DNA of 64,000 nt from Bacteroides neonati (GTDB taxonomy: Bacteria; Bacteroidota; Bacteroidia; Bacteroidales; Bacteroidaceae). The notes under the pieces were generated by a model. The model did not search any database. It was given only the letters and a program-made list of their open reading frames with translations, and was not told the origin of the DNA. Position 1 is the stretch's first letter. Each line of letters begins with the position of its first letter. The translations under genes and the position numbers were made by a program. Shown here piece by piece: positions 40,046-50,064 of this stretch. Location of the stretch: positions 2,534 through 66,533 of the forward strand of contig NZ_HG726023.1 in NCBI RefSeq assembly GCF_000499785.1, written 5' to 3'.

Positions 40046-43000
40046 ATGAATGAAGATCACAAAAAAAGAGGACTAAGCAATAGCAAGCTCCTCACCGCTG
40101 TGGCAATCGCAGCTCTATTTATTGGAGCCGGGAATGTAATGGCAAATTCAGCTGCTTCGGGCAGTATCAATAATGTAACAGAGCAACAGCAACAATCGCA
40201 GTCTATTTCGGGTGTAGTTGTTGATGCATCGGGTATATCGGTCATTGGAGCCAGTGTTGTTGAAAAAGGTACAACGAATGGAACCATTACGGATATGGAT
40301 GGACAATTTAAACTCAATGTAAAGCCGGGCGCTATGCTGCAGGTTTCTTTTGTGGGTTATCAAACGCAAACGGTAAAAGCTGAACGCACAATGAGAATTG
40401 CGCTGAAAGAAGACTCTGAGCTATTGGATGAAATAGTTGTAGTGGGGTATGGTACGCAGAAAAAAGAAAATTTAACGGGTGCTGTAGCTTCAGTAGACGT
40501 GAATAAAACGCTAAATGGTAGGCCGATAGCAGATGTTGGACGTGGCTTACAGGGTACTACCCCTGGGCTTTCTGTTGTTATTCCAAGTGGTGAGGTGGGT
40601 TCTGACCCTGTGATGAAGATTCGTGGACAAATAGGTTCTTTAAATGGAGGATCTGCCCCGCTTATTCTATTGGATAACGTTGAAATCCCTTCTATTCAGA
40701 TGATTAATCCTGATGATATCGAATCTATTTCTGTATTGAAAGATGCTGCTTCCGCTTCCATATATGGTGCTAAAGCCGCATTTGGTGTCGTATTGATTAC
40801 TACTAAAAAAGGTGCAAAACAAGAAAGTGTCAATGTTACTTATTCTGGAAATTTCTCTTGGCAAAATATCTCTAAAAATATGGAGATGGCTGGAATTGAT
40901 GGAATGGAATATACCGTTGAAGCTTTTGAACGTGTTAAAGGAACGAAGGCCGGAGCTTTTTGGTTGGTAGATCGTACTAGTTTCGAGAAAGCTAAAGAAT
41001 GGCAAATGAAATGGGGTGGCCAAATAGGCTCCAATGATCCATTTGTATATGGACGTGACTGGTATCGTGGCGCCGATACAGGTAAATATAGCATGAGAAC
41101 ATTTGATCCTTATGACTATATGATTGCCGAATGGACACCATCAATGACACATAATGCATCGATTAATGGTAAAAGTGGTCGTACAACATATAATGTAGGA
41201 CTTGGTTATTTGAGTCAAGAGGGCTTAATGAAAACGGCTAAACATGATGATTTTAGACGCTATAATGCCTCGGTTCGTTTAAGTACAGATATTAATAAAT
41301 ATTTAACGATTAGAGCAGGTGCAATTTATTCTAAACGGAATAAAAGATATCCTTATTCTACTAATTCTACAACTGCCGATCCTTGGCTATATCTCTATCG
41401 ATGGGGACCATCTGTTCCTATGGGATATAATGAAGAGGGGGAAGAACTTCGTAGTCCAGCTTCTGAAACGAGACAGGCTAATACTGCGAATATAGAAAAT
41501 AATTATACAAATATTAACTTAGGAGCAACGCTCAATATCACGAAAAACTGGAAAGTTGATTTTGATTATACTTACGCCAATGAGCAAGAATTAATCAACC
41601 GTCCGGGAACTCGCTTTACTGCACTGAATACTTGGGGAGCTGCTATAACTAAATTAGATGCGTCTGGGAATCAAGTATATGTAGATGACAACGGTAGTGT
41701 AGTAGCACCTGGTGCTCCTGGTGCAATGCCTGCATATACTTTGAGTAATTTTGAATATACAAGTTCGGGTGCTAATCCTGATCATATTTATCGTAAGTCA
41801 ACCAATGCTAATCGAAATACGATTAATGTGAATACCAACTATAATTGGCAGATTGATGAAAATAACAGCATTAAAGCCATGTTGGGAATGAATCGTGTTA
41901 CGTGGGATGAGAAGTATAACTGGTCACAAACAACAAAATTGATGGACTTGGAAAACCCTCAATATGATTTAGCTTACGGAACACAAACAGCTAGTGGTGG
42001 TAGTGCATGGGATGGACAGTTGGGCTTTTTTGGTCGTGTGAATTATGCACTGTTTGATCGTTATTTGATAGAAGCCAATTTGCGTTATGATGGTACTTCT
42101 AAATTTCCCAATAACTTACAGTGGCGTTGGTTCCCTTCTTTCTCAATGGGATGGCGTGCTAGTGAAGAGTCTTTTATGCAATGGGTTAAACCTGCAATGA
42201 GCTCACTGAAGTTTCGCGGATCATGGGGTACAATTGGTGATCAAACTGTAAGTAATAAGTTATATGTACCTACCATGGATACTGGCCAAAGTACATGGAT
42301 TGGCGGCGATGGAAGTAAAGTAGGTTATGTAGGCACACCTACTGCGATTATTCCCTCCATTACCTGGCAAGATATTACTACGCTCGATTTTGGTGTTGAC
42401 CTACGTTTCTTAAATAATGAATTAGGTGTTACCTTTGATTGGTATCGTCGAGATACGAAAAATATGATTGTGCCCATGGGTAATGTTTCGCTTGGTTTTG
42501 GCGCAGAAGCACCTAAAGGAAACTTTGGTTCATTACGAACAGACGGTTGGGAGTTAGCGGTTGATTATAACCATCGTTTTGCTAATGGTATTGGAATCAA
42601 TATTATGGCTACCTTGGCCGATGCTATAACAGAAATTACGGCTTACGGCGATACCAAAAGCGTTGATAGTTGGTATGTAGGAAAGAAATATGGTGAAATT
42701 TGGGGCTATCGTACAGACCGTCTTTATCAAAAAGATGATTTTGAGTACGGCAGTGATGGAAATATTAAGAATGTTTGGATCAAAGGCGGTAAAATCTACG
42801 AAACGTCAGTGGCGGGAGCGAAGATGGTTAATAAACTGAAAGATCCAAATGCAGCTTATCAAGACTACTTGCAAGGAGGTGATTTTATTTTTGGTCCTGG
42901 TGATGTAAAATACACTGATTTAAATGGAGATGGAACAATAAATGATGGAAGTCGCTCGGTTGCACTAGATGAAAATGGTAATCCAATGTATGGTGACTTA

Positions 43001-43555
43001 GAGGTAATTGGTAACTCTACTCCACGCTTTGAATACGGTTTCCGCTTAGGTGCCGACTATAAAGGGTTCGATTTATCTTTGTTTTTCCAAGGTGTAGGCA
43101 AACGTGAGATTTGGGGGGATGGTTTTCTTGCTATTGCGGGATATAACTCTGCCGATGGTGCAATGCCTCAAGCGATTGCAGGTGACTTCTGGAAAGAAGA
43201 CCGTACTGATGCTTTTTATCCACGTGCATTTAATAATGGAGGATCGAACGATGCTTATAATATGAAGAAGCAATCTGGTTATTTACTAGATATGTCATAT
43301 CTCAGAATCAAGAATATTACTCTAGGCTATTCTTTACCAATGGAATGGATGAAAAAGGTGCATGTTCAAAAGGCGCGTTTTTATGTAGCTCTTGAGAATT
43401 TTGTGACTTGGGATAAGTTGGGTGGACTTCCTATTGATGCGGAAGTAATATCTGGTTATTCTATGTTTAATACGGATAATTATAACTCGGGACGTACAGG
43501 TGTGGGAACTCCAACATTTAAGAGTATGTCGGTTGGCGTTCAGTTGAACTTTTAA
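40046..43555 (+). CDS. SusC/RagA-type TonB-dependent outer membrane transporter
   Basis: This 1169-residue protein has a signal region (about 12-34), then a CarboxypepD_reg-like domain (about 53-130: SGVVVDASGISVIGASVVEKG, ending before LDEIVVVGYGTQKKENLTGA). A plug domain and a 22-strand barrel follow, ending in a terminal aromatic residue (VGVQLNF). It imports oligomers across the outer membrane with TonB energy, capped by SusD. The adjacent kinase and opposing salvage operon suggest peptidoglycan fragments as cargo. No N-terminal signalling (STN) domain is seen, so it is not a sigma/anti-sigma transducer. Confidence 0.95.
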   Translation: MNEDHKKRGLSNSKLLTAVAIAALFIGAGNVMANSAASGSINNVTEQQQQSQSISGVVVDASGISVIGASVVEKGTTNGTITDMDGQFKLNVKPGAMLQVSFVGYQTQTVKAERTMRIALKEDSELLDEIVVVGYGTQKKENLTGAVASVDVNKTLNGRPIADVGRGLQGTTPGLSVVIPSGEVGSDPVMKIRGQIGSLNGGSAPLILLDNVEIPSIQMINPDDIESISVLKDAASASIYGAKAAFGVVLITTKKGAKQESVNVTYSGNFSWQNISKNMEMAGIDGMEYTVEAFERVKGTKAGAFWLVDRTSFEKAKEWQMKWGGQIGSNDPFVYGRDWYRGADTGKYSMRTFDPYDYMIAEWTPSMTHNASINGKSGRTTYNVGLGYLSQEGLMKTAKHDDFRRYNASVRLSTDINKYLTIRAGAIYSKRNKRYPYSTNSTTADPWLYLYRWGPSVPMGYNEEGEELRSPASETRQANTANIENNYTNINLGATLNITKNWKVDFDYTYANEQELINRPGTRFTALNTWGAAITKLDASGNQVYVDDNGSVVAPGAPGAMPAYTLSNFEYTSSGANPDHIYRKSTNANRNTINVNTNYNWQIDENNSIKAMLGMNRVTWDEKYNWSQTTKLMDLENPQYDLAYGTQTASGGSAWDGQLGFFGRVNYALFDRYLIEANLRYDGTSKFPNNLQWRWFPSFSMGWRASEESFMQWVKPAMSSLKFRGSWGTIGDQTVSNKLYVPTMDTGQSTWIGGDGSKVGYVGTPTAIIPSITWQDITTLDFGVDLRFLNNELGVTFDWYRRDTKNMIVPMGNVSLGFGAEAPKGNFGSLRTDGWELAVDYNHRFANGIGINIMATLADAITEITAYGDTKSVDSWYVGKKYGEIWGYRTDRLYQKDDFEYGSDGNIKNVWIKGGKIYETSVAGAKMVNKLKDPNAAYQDYLQGGDFIFGPGDVKYTDLNGDGTINDGSRSVALDENGNPMYGDLEVIGNSTPRFEYGFRLGADYKGFDLSLFFQGVGKREIWGDGFLAIAGYNSADGAMPQAIAGDFWKEDRTDAFYPRAFNNGGSNDAYNMKKQSGYLLDMSYLRIKNITLGYSLPMEWMKKVHVQKARFYVALENFVTWDKLGGLPIDAEVISGYSMFNTDNYNSGRTGVGTPTFKSMSVGVQLNF

Positions 43556-43567
43556 ATAAACTAAACA

Positions 43568-45418
43568 ATGAAAAAATATATTTTTACATTATTAACAGCG
43601 GTAGCTTTTGCGCTTACTGGATGTGATGACGTCTTGGACCGTCCGCAATTGAACAATCCTCAAGATGATAACTTTTGGAGAAATGAAACCGATTTACGCT
43701 TGTTTGGCAATGGCTTTTATCCAAATTATTTTGTAGGTTATAATAGCGGTTGGGGAACAGCTTTTGCGCCATTGCGTGGTTATAATTTCTCAGATGATTT
43801 TGCTGTAACAGGCAAACAAACATCTTTTGAAAACACGGTTCCTTCTAGTCGGGGAAGTTCTAAAGAAGAAGTTGCCTGGATGGATGCTCAAAATGCAGGA
43901 CCTACTTGGAATTTTGCTTGGGTACGTAAAGCTAATTTATACATTGACCGTATTGAAACTGTAGCTAAACCTAAAATAACAGAGGAGGTATATAAACATT
44001 GGATGGCAGTAGGGCGCTTTTTTCGCGGCTATGAGTATTGTCGCTTAGTGAGTGTTTTTGGTGCAGTACCTTATTACGATAAAGTGTTCTCTGAAACAGA
44101 TGAGAAAGAGATGTTTAAAGATCGCTCTTCGCGTAAGGAAGTTATGGAAAAAGTCTATGCCGATTTTCAATATGTGATGAGCAATATGCGTTTGGATGAT
44201 GGTGCACAAAACTTAAATAGATACATTGCGGCAGGATTTATTAGTCGCTTTATGTTGTTTGAAGGTACTTGGCAGAAATATCACAATGAAGATCCCACGT
44301 TGGCTAAGAAATATTTAGAAATGGCTCGAGATGCTGCTCAGTTGATTATTGATTCAAAAAAATGGGCTGTAAGCGGTGAGTTTAGAGGTCTTTTTGGTGC
44401 ACAGGATTTGAAAGGGCATAAAGAGGTGCTAATGTATCGTCATTATGATGCTGCTTTGGGAGTTACTCATCATGTTGCTTCATACTCCAATGGTCAAGAA
44501 AGCCAGTCGCCAGCACCTAATCTTGCTTTGGCTAAATCGTTTTTATGTAATGATGGTAAACCGTATGCAAATTCAAGTGTCGACAATGCAACGGTACTTG
44601 ATATTACAAATATGATTAAGACTCGTGACCCGCGATTTGAAGCTACATTTGAGTCAAGACCTAAAATAGAATCAGTAACGTTGCTTTATGCAACTAAGTT
44701 TATTGATCGTGTAGGTCCATCTTTGGCCGATCCGGGCAAAGTTGCCATTTATGGTAGTATGACTAATACGAATGATTATCCGGTAATGCGTTATTCTGAA
44801 GTTATATTGAACTGGATTGAAGCGAAAGCGGAGTTAGCCAAAAGTTATGGTGGAGTCGCAGTAACACAAGGAGATATAGATATTTCAATTAATGCCTTAC
44901 GTGCCCGTCCATTGGATAAACCAGCTGTAGATAAAGGTGTACAACAAACGCGTCCAATGGTATTGGCCGATATTACAGATGCTTTTGCTCCTGATCGAGA
45001 TAAAGACGTAGATCCTTTAATTTGGGAAATACGCCGCGAACGTCGAATGGAATTTGTTTTCGAATATTCTCGTATTCATGACTTAAAACGTTGGATGAAG
45101 TTAAGCTATATGGATAATAGCTTATATCCTGAAACTAAATTAGGTTTATGGGTTAATTTAAAGAAAGAGGTACCTAGCTATTTGAATCCGAACAAGGATG
45201 GTACTTATCCTAAAAGACAGGTTATGAAAGAAGATATGAAAACGATTATTACTTATGACGGGAAAAATGGAGATGCTTTGGTCGGCTTCTACGTACCTCT
45301 GAACGCTAGTAATAGGGATGGATTTACTGAACGATCGTATTGTGCACCAATAGGTAAAGCTCAAATAGATCAATATGCCGAAAAAGGTTATAAGTTGACT
45401 CAAACGACCCTTTGGTAG
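43568..45418 (+). CDS. SusD/RagB-type surface lipoprotein
   Basis: This 616-residue protein has a lipoprotein signal with lipobox LTGC (mature Cys about residue 19) followed by DDVLDRP. TPR-like helices and the SusD C-terminal pattern (IWEIRRERRMEFVFEYSRIHDLKRW) are clear. It forms the lid that captures ligand over the SusC barrel. It starts 12 bases after susC and is followed by a strong terminator. No extra surface binding protein or glycoside hydrolase follows. Confidence 0.95.
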   Translation: MKKYIFTLLTAVAFALTGCDDVLDRPQLNNPQDDNFWRNETDLRLFGNGFYPNYFVGYNSGWGTAFAPLRGYNFSDDFAVTGKQTSFENTVPSSRGSSKEEVAWMDAQNAGPTWNFAWVRKANLYIDRIETVAKPKITEEVYKHWMAVGRFFRGYEYCRLVSVFGAVPYYDKVFSETDEKEMFKDRSSRKEVMEKVYADFQYVMSNMRLDDGAQNLNRYIAAGFISRFMLFEGTWQKYHNEDPTLAKKYLEMARDAAQLIIDSKKWAVSGEFRGLFGAQDLKGHKEVLMYRHYDAALGVTHHVASYSNGQESQSPAPNLALAKSFLCNDGKPYANSSVDNATVLDITNMIKTRDPRFEATFESRPKIESVTLLYATKFIDRVGPSLADPGKVAIYGSMTNTNDYPVMRYSEVILNWIEAKAELAKSYGGVAVTQGDIDISINALRARPLDKPAVDKGVQQTRPMVLADITDAFAPDRDKDVDPLIWEIRRERRMEFVFEYSRIHDLKRWMKLSYMDNSLYPETKLGLWVNLKKEVPSYLNPNKDGTYPKRQVMKEDMKTIITYDGKNGDALVGFYVPLNASNRDGFTERSYCAPIGKAQIDQYAEKGYKLTQTTLW

Positions 45419-45438
45419 ACTCTACAAAGGTATATAAC

Positions 45439-45476
45439 AAAAAGAGGGGACGCAAATACATGCGTCCCCTCTTTTT
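45439..45476. terminator. Strong bidirectional rho-independent terminator
   Basis: A perfect 16-bp stem (AAAAAGAGGGGACGCA, 45439-45454, with TGCGTCCCCTCTTTTT, 45461-45476) and a 6-base loop. It ends susD and, on the other strand, asd. Confidence 0.92.
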
Positions 45477-45498
45477 GTTTGTATTATCGAGATCGATG

Positions 45499-46509
45499 TT
45501 ATCCGATGTTCTTTTCTTTAATCAGATACTCTGCAATCTGTACGGCATTTAGTGCAGCACCTTTCTTGATCTGGTCGCTAACCGTCCAGAAAGTCAGACC
45601 GCAATCGTTCGTCAAGTCTTTACGGATACGACCTACATATACGGGGTCTTTTCCCGAAAGGAAGAGAGGCATTGGGTATTCTTTTTCTGCAGGATTGTCT
45701 TGCAATACCAGTCCTTCGCCATTGGCAAAAGCTTCGCGAGCGTCTTCGATAGAGATAGGACGCTCGGTTTCAATCCAGATACTTTCTGAGTGAGCGCGTA
45801 GAGCCGGTACACGAACGCAGGTAGCACTTACTTTGATATCAGAGTGCATGATTTTACGTGTCTCGTTGAACATCTTCATCTCTTCTTTGGTATAACCGTT
45901 CTCCGTAAACACATCTACCTGTGGAATCAGGTTGAAGGCTAATTGATAAGCAAACTTCTCTACGGTTACAGGTTCGCCTGCCAATACTTGGCGGTATTGT
46001 ACATACAACTCATCCATTGCTGCTGCACCTGCACCGCTGGCTGCCTGATAAGTCGATACACGTACAGCCTTGATATGAGATAGGTTCTCAATAGCTTTCA
46101 GTGCTACAACCATCTGAATAGTCGTACAGTTGGGGTTGGCAATAACGCCACGAGGACGATCTTTAGCATCGGCTGCATTAACTTCGGGTACTACCAATGG
46201 CACATCGTTGTCCATACGAAAAGCACTCGAGTTATCAATCATTACCGCTCCATGCTTCGTAATGGTTTGTTCAAACTCTTTAGAAGTACCTGCTCCTGCC
46301 GAGGTGAAAGCGATGTCTACATCTTTAAAGTCATCATTGTGCTGCAGAAGTTTGACCTCAATCTGTTTACCACGAAAGGTATATTGGGTTCCGGCACTAC
46401 GTTTAGAGCCGAATAAAACTAACTCGTCTAACGGGAAATTTCTTTCGTCGAGCACACGCAGGAATTCTTGTCCTACGGCTCCGCTTACGCCAACAATAGC
46501 TACTTTCAT
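45499..46509 (-). CDS. asd: Aspartate-semialdehyde dehydrogenase
   Basis: This 336-residue NADP-dependent enzyme converts aspartyl phosphate to aspartate semialdehyde for lysine/diaminopimelate, threonine and methionine synthesis. The N-terminal [18 protein letters not shown] dinucleotide-binding motif, the active-site cysteine in [10 protein letters not shown] and the C-terminal [12 protein letters not shown] region are present. It is a single gene facing the susD terminator, with a divergent lipoprotein gene 100 bases away. Confidence 0.95.
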   Translation of the reverse strand: MKVAIVGVSGAVGQEFLRVLDERNFPLDELVLFGSKRSAGTQYTFRGKQIEVKLLQHNDDFKDVDIAFTSAGAGTSKEFEQTITKHGAVMIDNSSAFRMDNDVPLVVPEVNAADAKDRPRGVIANPNCTTIQMVVALKAIENLSHIKAVRVSTYQAASGAGAAAMDELYVQYRQVLAGEPVTVEKFAYQLAFNLIPQVDVFTENGYTKEEMKMFNETRKIMHSDIKVSATCVRVPALRAHSESIWIETERPISIEDAREAFANGEGLVLQDNPAEKEYPMPLFLSGKDPVYVGRIRKDLTNDCGLTFWTVSDQIKKGAALNAVQIAEYLIKEKNIG

Positions 46510-46549
46510 CTTTTTCTTTGTTTAATGGTGATTGTTTAGATTATAACTT

Positions 46550-46557
46550 TATCTTTG
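46550..46557 (+). promoter_or_regulatory. -7 element TATCTTTG before lipoprotein gene
   Basis: It fits TAnnTTTG and lies 57 bases before the ATG at 46614. It supports that start, because an upstream in-frame ATG (46518) would precede the promoter. Confidence 0.45.
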
Positions 46558-46613
46558 TGATTTGTATAATTGCCTGCAAAATTATAACAATTTGCAATAT
46601 AATCTCTAATATT

Positions 46614-47861
46614 ATGAAAAGAATTATTGGTATTACCTGTTTTTTGTCGTCGCTTTGTAGTTGTTCACCCGTTATAGACGATCTATCTGAAGAAATGGCG
46701 GATGACTTCACCTATAAGCTTGCATGGACGGGAGATACGGATAAGTTCACCATAAGCGAGCAAGAAGGGCTGCGCCTGAACGACAAAGAGAAGGTGGCAG
46801 GAAGTGCTTTTCTTGCTTCAGGCTCTTCGCGAGTCAGAGATACGAGATGGGAGTTTAGAACACACTTTTTCTTTCAGCCATCGGTCAATAATCACGCCCG
46901 GTTCTACTTGATTTCTTCTTCCGACAATCTTTCGGGACCACTTGATGGTTACTTCGTGCAGATAGGCGGCAAAGATTATAATGTGTCGCTTTATCGACAA
47001 ACGGGGCTCAAATTGCAATTACTGGCTTCGGGCAGAGAGTTAATGAGAGGCAATAAATCGCCCGATCTAAAAATAAAAGTAGAATGTGATGCTAATGGTT
47101 ACTGGACTTTTTGGACTTGTTTGAAAGAGGAATCGGCATACGTAATAGAACAACAGGTATGGGATAATCCTGTCGGATCGTCGGTTTGCATCGGTGTGTA
47201 TTGCTTTTATACGTCAAGTCGTTACAATGGTTTTGTATTTAGTCACATCCGGGTAACGGAGGGAGTCGAAGTAGTTACAGAACCAAAGCCGGCCGATCCG
47301 GATTCCGAAGTATCTGAGGTGCTCGATGAACCGACTGCTACGCTGCTTTTTAATGAGATAATGTATCATAATGGAAAAGATGGGGCTGAGTATATTGAAC
47401 TTTATAATCATTCGGAGGAATCTGTTTCGCTCGTTGGATTACAGGTGGAAAAGCTAAAGCTGGATGGCTCGGCCATTCTAAACGGAACGATGGAATTGAC
47501 AGAAGGAACCTCGACGCCATCGGTCGTGGCTCCCGGGAGTTACATCTGTTTTACTCAATCGCCTAAAACAATCGTAAATAAACATCAAGTGGAACAAGTG
47601 AGAGTCGTTAGGTTGAGCAACTTCCTGCCATTAAGCGATAAGGGAGGGTATTTGATCTTGCGATCTAAAGAGGGTAAGCTGATTGATCGTTGCTATTTTG
47701 GCGATCAGGTACACTCGATTCCTGCATCAAAAGCCATTGGTATTGCTTTAGAAAAACGCTCTCCGCGGTTAGCTTCTGATAAGATAAGTAATTGGACTTC
47801 TTCCGGTCATGCTACCGGCGGAACTCCCGGTATAAAGAATTCGGTGGTGAAGATGAGATAG
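46614..47861 (+). CDS. Lamin-tail-domain lipoprotein
   Basis: This 415-residue protein starts at MKRIIGITCFLSSLCSCSP, a lipoprotein signal with the acylated cysteine in LCSC. Residues to about 210 resemble a jelly-roll family. From about 245 a lamin tail domain is clear (LLFNEIMYHNGKDGAEYIELYNHS and ICFTQSPKTIV). Such proteins are surface or periplasmic in Bacteroidota; function is unknown. The frame can be extended 32 codons upstream, but the extension lies over the promoter. Confidence 0.75.
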   Translation: MKRIIGITCFLSSLCSCSPVIDDLSEEMADDFTYKLAWTGDTDKFTISEQEGLRLNDKEKVAGSAFLASGSSRVRDTRWEFRTHFFFQPSVNNHARFYLISSSDNLSGPLDGYFVQIGGKDYNVSLYRQTGLKLQLLASGRELMRGNKSPDLKIKVECDANGYWTFWTCLKEESAYVIEQQVWDNPVGSSVCIGVYCFYTSSRYNGFVFSHIRVTEGVEVVTEPKPADPDSEVSEVLDEPTATLLFNEIMYHNGKDGAEYIELYNHSEESVSLVGLQVEKLKLDGSAILNGTMELTEGTSTPSVVAPGSYICFTQSPKTIVNKHQVEQVRVVRLSNFLPLSDKGGYLILRSKEGKLIDRCYFGDQVHSIPASKAIGIALEKRSPRLASDKISNWTSSGHATGGTPGIKNSVVKMR

Positions 47862-47931
47862 AAGCGGCGATTCTTTTGTGCACTCTAAATCTTTTTTGTT
47901 ATTTTGCACAGAAATCATAAAAACAAAAGAT

Positions 47932-50064
47932 ATGCATTGGCCTGATTTTAATCTTGAATTCCCTATAACCGACCCTACTTGGATTTTTTTTCTTGTACTT
48001 GTCATTATTTTATTTGCCCCTATTTTGCTTAGTCGGCTGCGTATCCCGCATATTATTGGTATGATTCTGGCAGGTGTGATGATTGGCGAACATGGATTCA
48101 ATATTTTAGTGCGCGATAGTAGCTTTGAGCTTTTCGGGAAGGTAGGACTTTATTACATTATGTTTCTGGCTGGCTTGGAGATGAATATGGAGGATTTTAA
48201 GTCGATTCGAACGAAAGCGATCGTACTTGGGCTTCTAGCTTTTATCATTCCGATCACTTTAGGCTTTTTCAGTAATGTGTTCATTTTGAAATATGGTTTT
48301 ATAACCTCTGTTCTGCTGGCAAGTATGTATGCCTCTCATACGCTAATTTCTTACCCTATTGTAATTCGATATGGAATCTCTCGGCAGCGAAGCGTCAGTA
48401 TTGCTGTGGGGGGAACGGCTGTGACCGATACCTTGACCCTCTTGGTACTGGCTGTGATCGGTGGTATGTTCAAAGAGGAATATTCCGACCTTTTTTGGGT
48501 ATGGTTAGTTGTTAAAGTGATTTTTCTGAGTGTCTTGATTATCATATTCTTCCCGCGTATCGGACGATGGTTTTTTAGAAAGTATGACGATAATGTAGTA
48601 CAGTTTATCTTTGTGCTCGCAATGGTTTTTCTTGGAGCCGGACTGATGGAAGTGGTTGGAATGGAAGGTATCCTAGGTGCTTTTCTGGCCGGTTTGGTCT
48701 TGAATAGGTTGATTCCTCATGTATCTCCATTGATGCATCATCTTGAATTTGTGGGCAACGCTTTATTCATCCCATATTTTTTGATTGGGGTAGGGATGTT
48801 AATCGATATCAGAATTTTGTTTGGACATGGTGCTGCCTTGAAAGTGGCCCTTGTGATGACGGTAATGGCAATGATCAGTAAGTGGATTGCTTGTTGGGCA
48901 ACACAGAAAATCTATCGGATGGCTTCGTTGGAGCGGGAACTCATGTTCGGGCTAAGTAATGCACAGGCTGCAGCTACACTTGCTGCCGTTTTGGTGGGAT
49001 ATAATATTATCTTGCCGGATGGACAGCGTTTGCTGAACGAAGATGTGCTTAACGGTACGGTGGTGCTGATTCTGTTTACATGTATCATAAGCTCTTTTGT
49101 TACCGAGAGAGCAGCTCGTAAAATGGCTGTAAAGGAAGACTATGAAGGGATGAAAGCAGAACCTTTGGAAGAGGAAAACGTTCTTATACCGATGGCAAAT
49201 CCCGAAACGATCGAATACTTGATGGGAATGGCTTTAGTCATGAAAGATCCGAAGAGGAAGGGTGGTTTTACCGCGCTGAATGTAATCAACGACAGCATGA
49301 CATCGGTAGCAAGCCAAACGAAGGGTAGGCGCCAGCTGGAACATGCGGCCATGATTGCTGCATCGGCGGATGTGACGTTGAATACGGTGACCCGCTATGA
49401 TTTAAATATTGCTTCCGGTATTATTCATACATTGAAAGAATGTAACTCATCGGAGGTGGTAATTGGCTTGCACCGTAAAGCGACATTGGTCGATTCGTTT
49501 CTGGGAAACATGACCGAAAGTCTGTTGAAAGGAATGCATCGGCAGGTGATGATTGTAAAATGCTTGATGCCGGTCAATACGTTAAGACGAATTATTGTAG
49601 CAGTGCCACCCAAAGCAGAATATGAAGTAGGCTTCTTTAAATGGCTCGAACGTATCTGTCGAATGGGAAGTCAGCTGGGATGTAGGGTACACTTTTTTGC
49701 TCATCCCGATACACAGCGCTATCTGGAGGAGTATATCAATAAGAAGCATAAGGGTGTGCGATCGGAGTTCTCTGAGCTGTCAAACTGGGACGAGTTGCTC
49801 TTATTGACCCGACAAGTGAATTACGACCATCTGTTGGTGATTGTAAGTGCGCGCCGCGGATATATCTCTTACGATCCGTCGTTTGAACGCTTACCGCAAC
49901 AGATAGCTCGCTATTTCAACAACAATAGTCTGATTGTGCTTTTTCCCGATCAATATGGCGATCCGCAGGAAACGGTTTCTTTTTCTGATCCCACCCAGCA
50001 TCATGAATCGCCACATTATGAGAGTGTAGGACAATGGTTTTATAAATGGTTTAAAAAGAAATGA
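47932..50064 (+). CDS. KefB/CPA2-type cation:proton antiporter with USP-like tail
   Basis: This protein has 710 residues from ATG 47932. The first 400 form a Na+/H+ exchanger membrane domain (LRIPHIIGMILAGVMIGEHG, LFGKVGLYYIMFLAGLEMN, GMEGILGAFLAGLVLNRLIP). The C-terminal 270 residues resemble two universal-stress-protein-like segments instead of a TrkA-N domain. It probably exchanges K+ or Na+ for H+. A GTG 18 codons upstream is possible but adds a weak extension. The stop overlaps the tcdA start. Confidence 0.88.
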   Translation: MHWPDFNLEFPITDPTWIFFLVLVIILFAPILLSRLRIPHIIGMILAGVMIGEHGFNILVRDSSFELFGKVGLYYIMFLAGLEMNMEDFKSIRTKAIVLGLLAFIIPITLGFFSNVFILKYGFITSVLLASMYASHTLISYPIVIRYGISRQRSVSIAVGGTAVTDTLTLLVLAVIGGMFKEEYSDLFWVWLVVKVIFLSVLIIIFFPRIGRWFFRKYDDNVVQFIFVLAMVFLGAGLMEVVGMEGILGAFLAGLVLNRLIPHVSPLMHHLEFVGNALFIPYFLIGVGMLIDIRILFGHGAALKVALVMTVMAMISKWIACWATQKIYRMASLERELMFGLSNAQAAATLAAVLVGYNIILPDGQRLLNEDVLNGTVVLILFTCIISSFVTERAARKMAVKEDYEGMKAEPLEEENVLIPMANPETIEYLMGMALVMKDPKRKGGFTALNVINDSMTSVASQTKGRRQLEHAAMIAASADVTLNTVTRYDLNIASGIIHTLKECNSSEVVIGLHRKATLVDSFLGNMTESLLKGMHRQVMIVKCLMPVNTLRRIIVAVPPKAEYEVGFFKWLERICRMGSQLGCRVHFFAHPDTQRYLEEYINKKHKGVRSEFSELSNWDELLLLTRQVNYDHLLVIVSARRGYISYDPSFERLPQQIARYFNNNSLIVLFPDQYGDPQETVSFSDPTQHHESPHYESVGQWFYKWFKKK

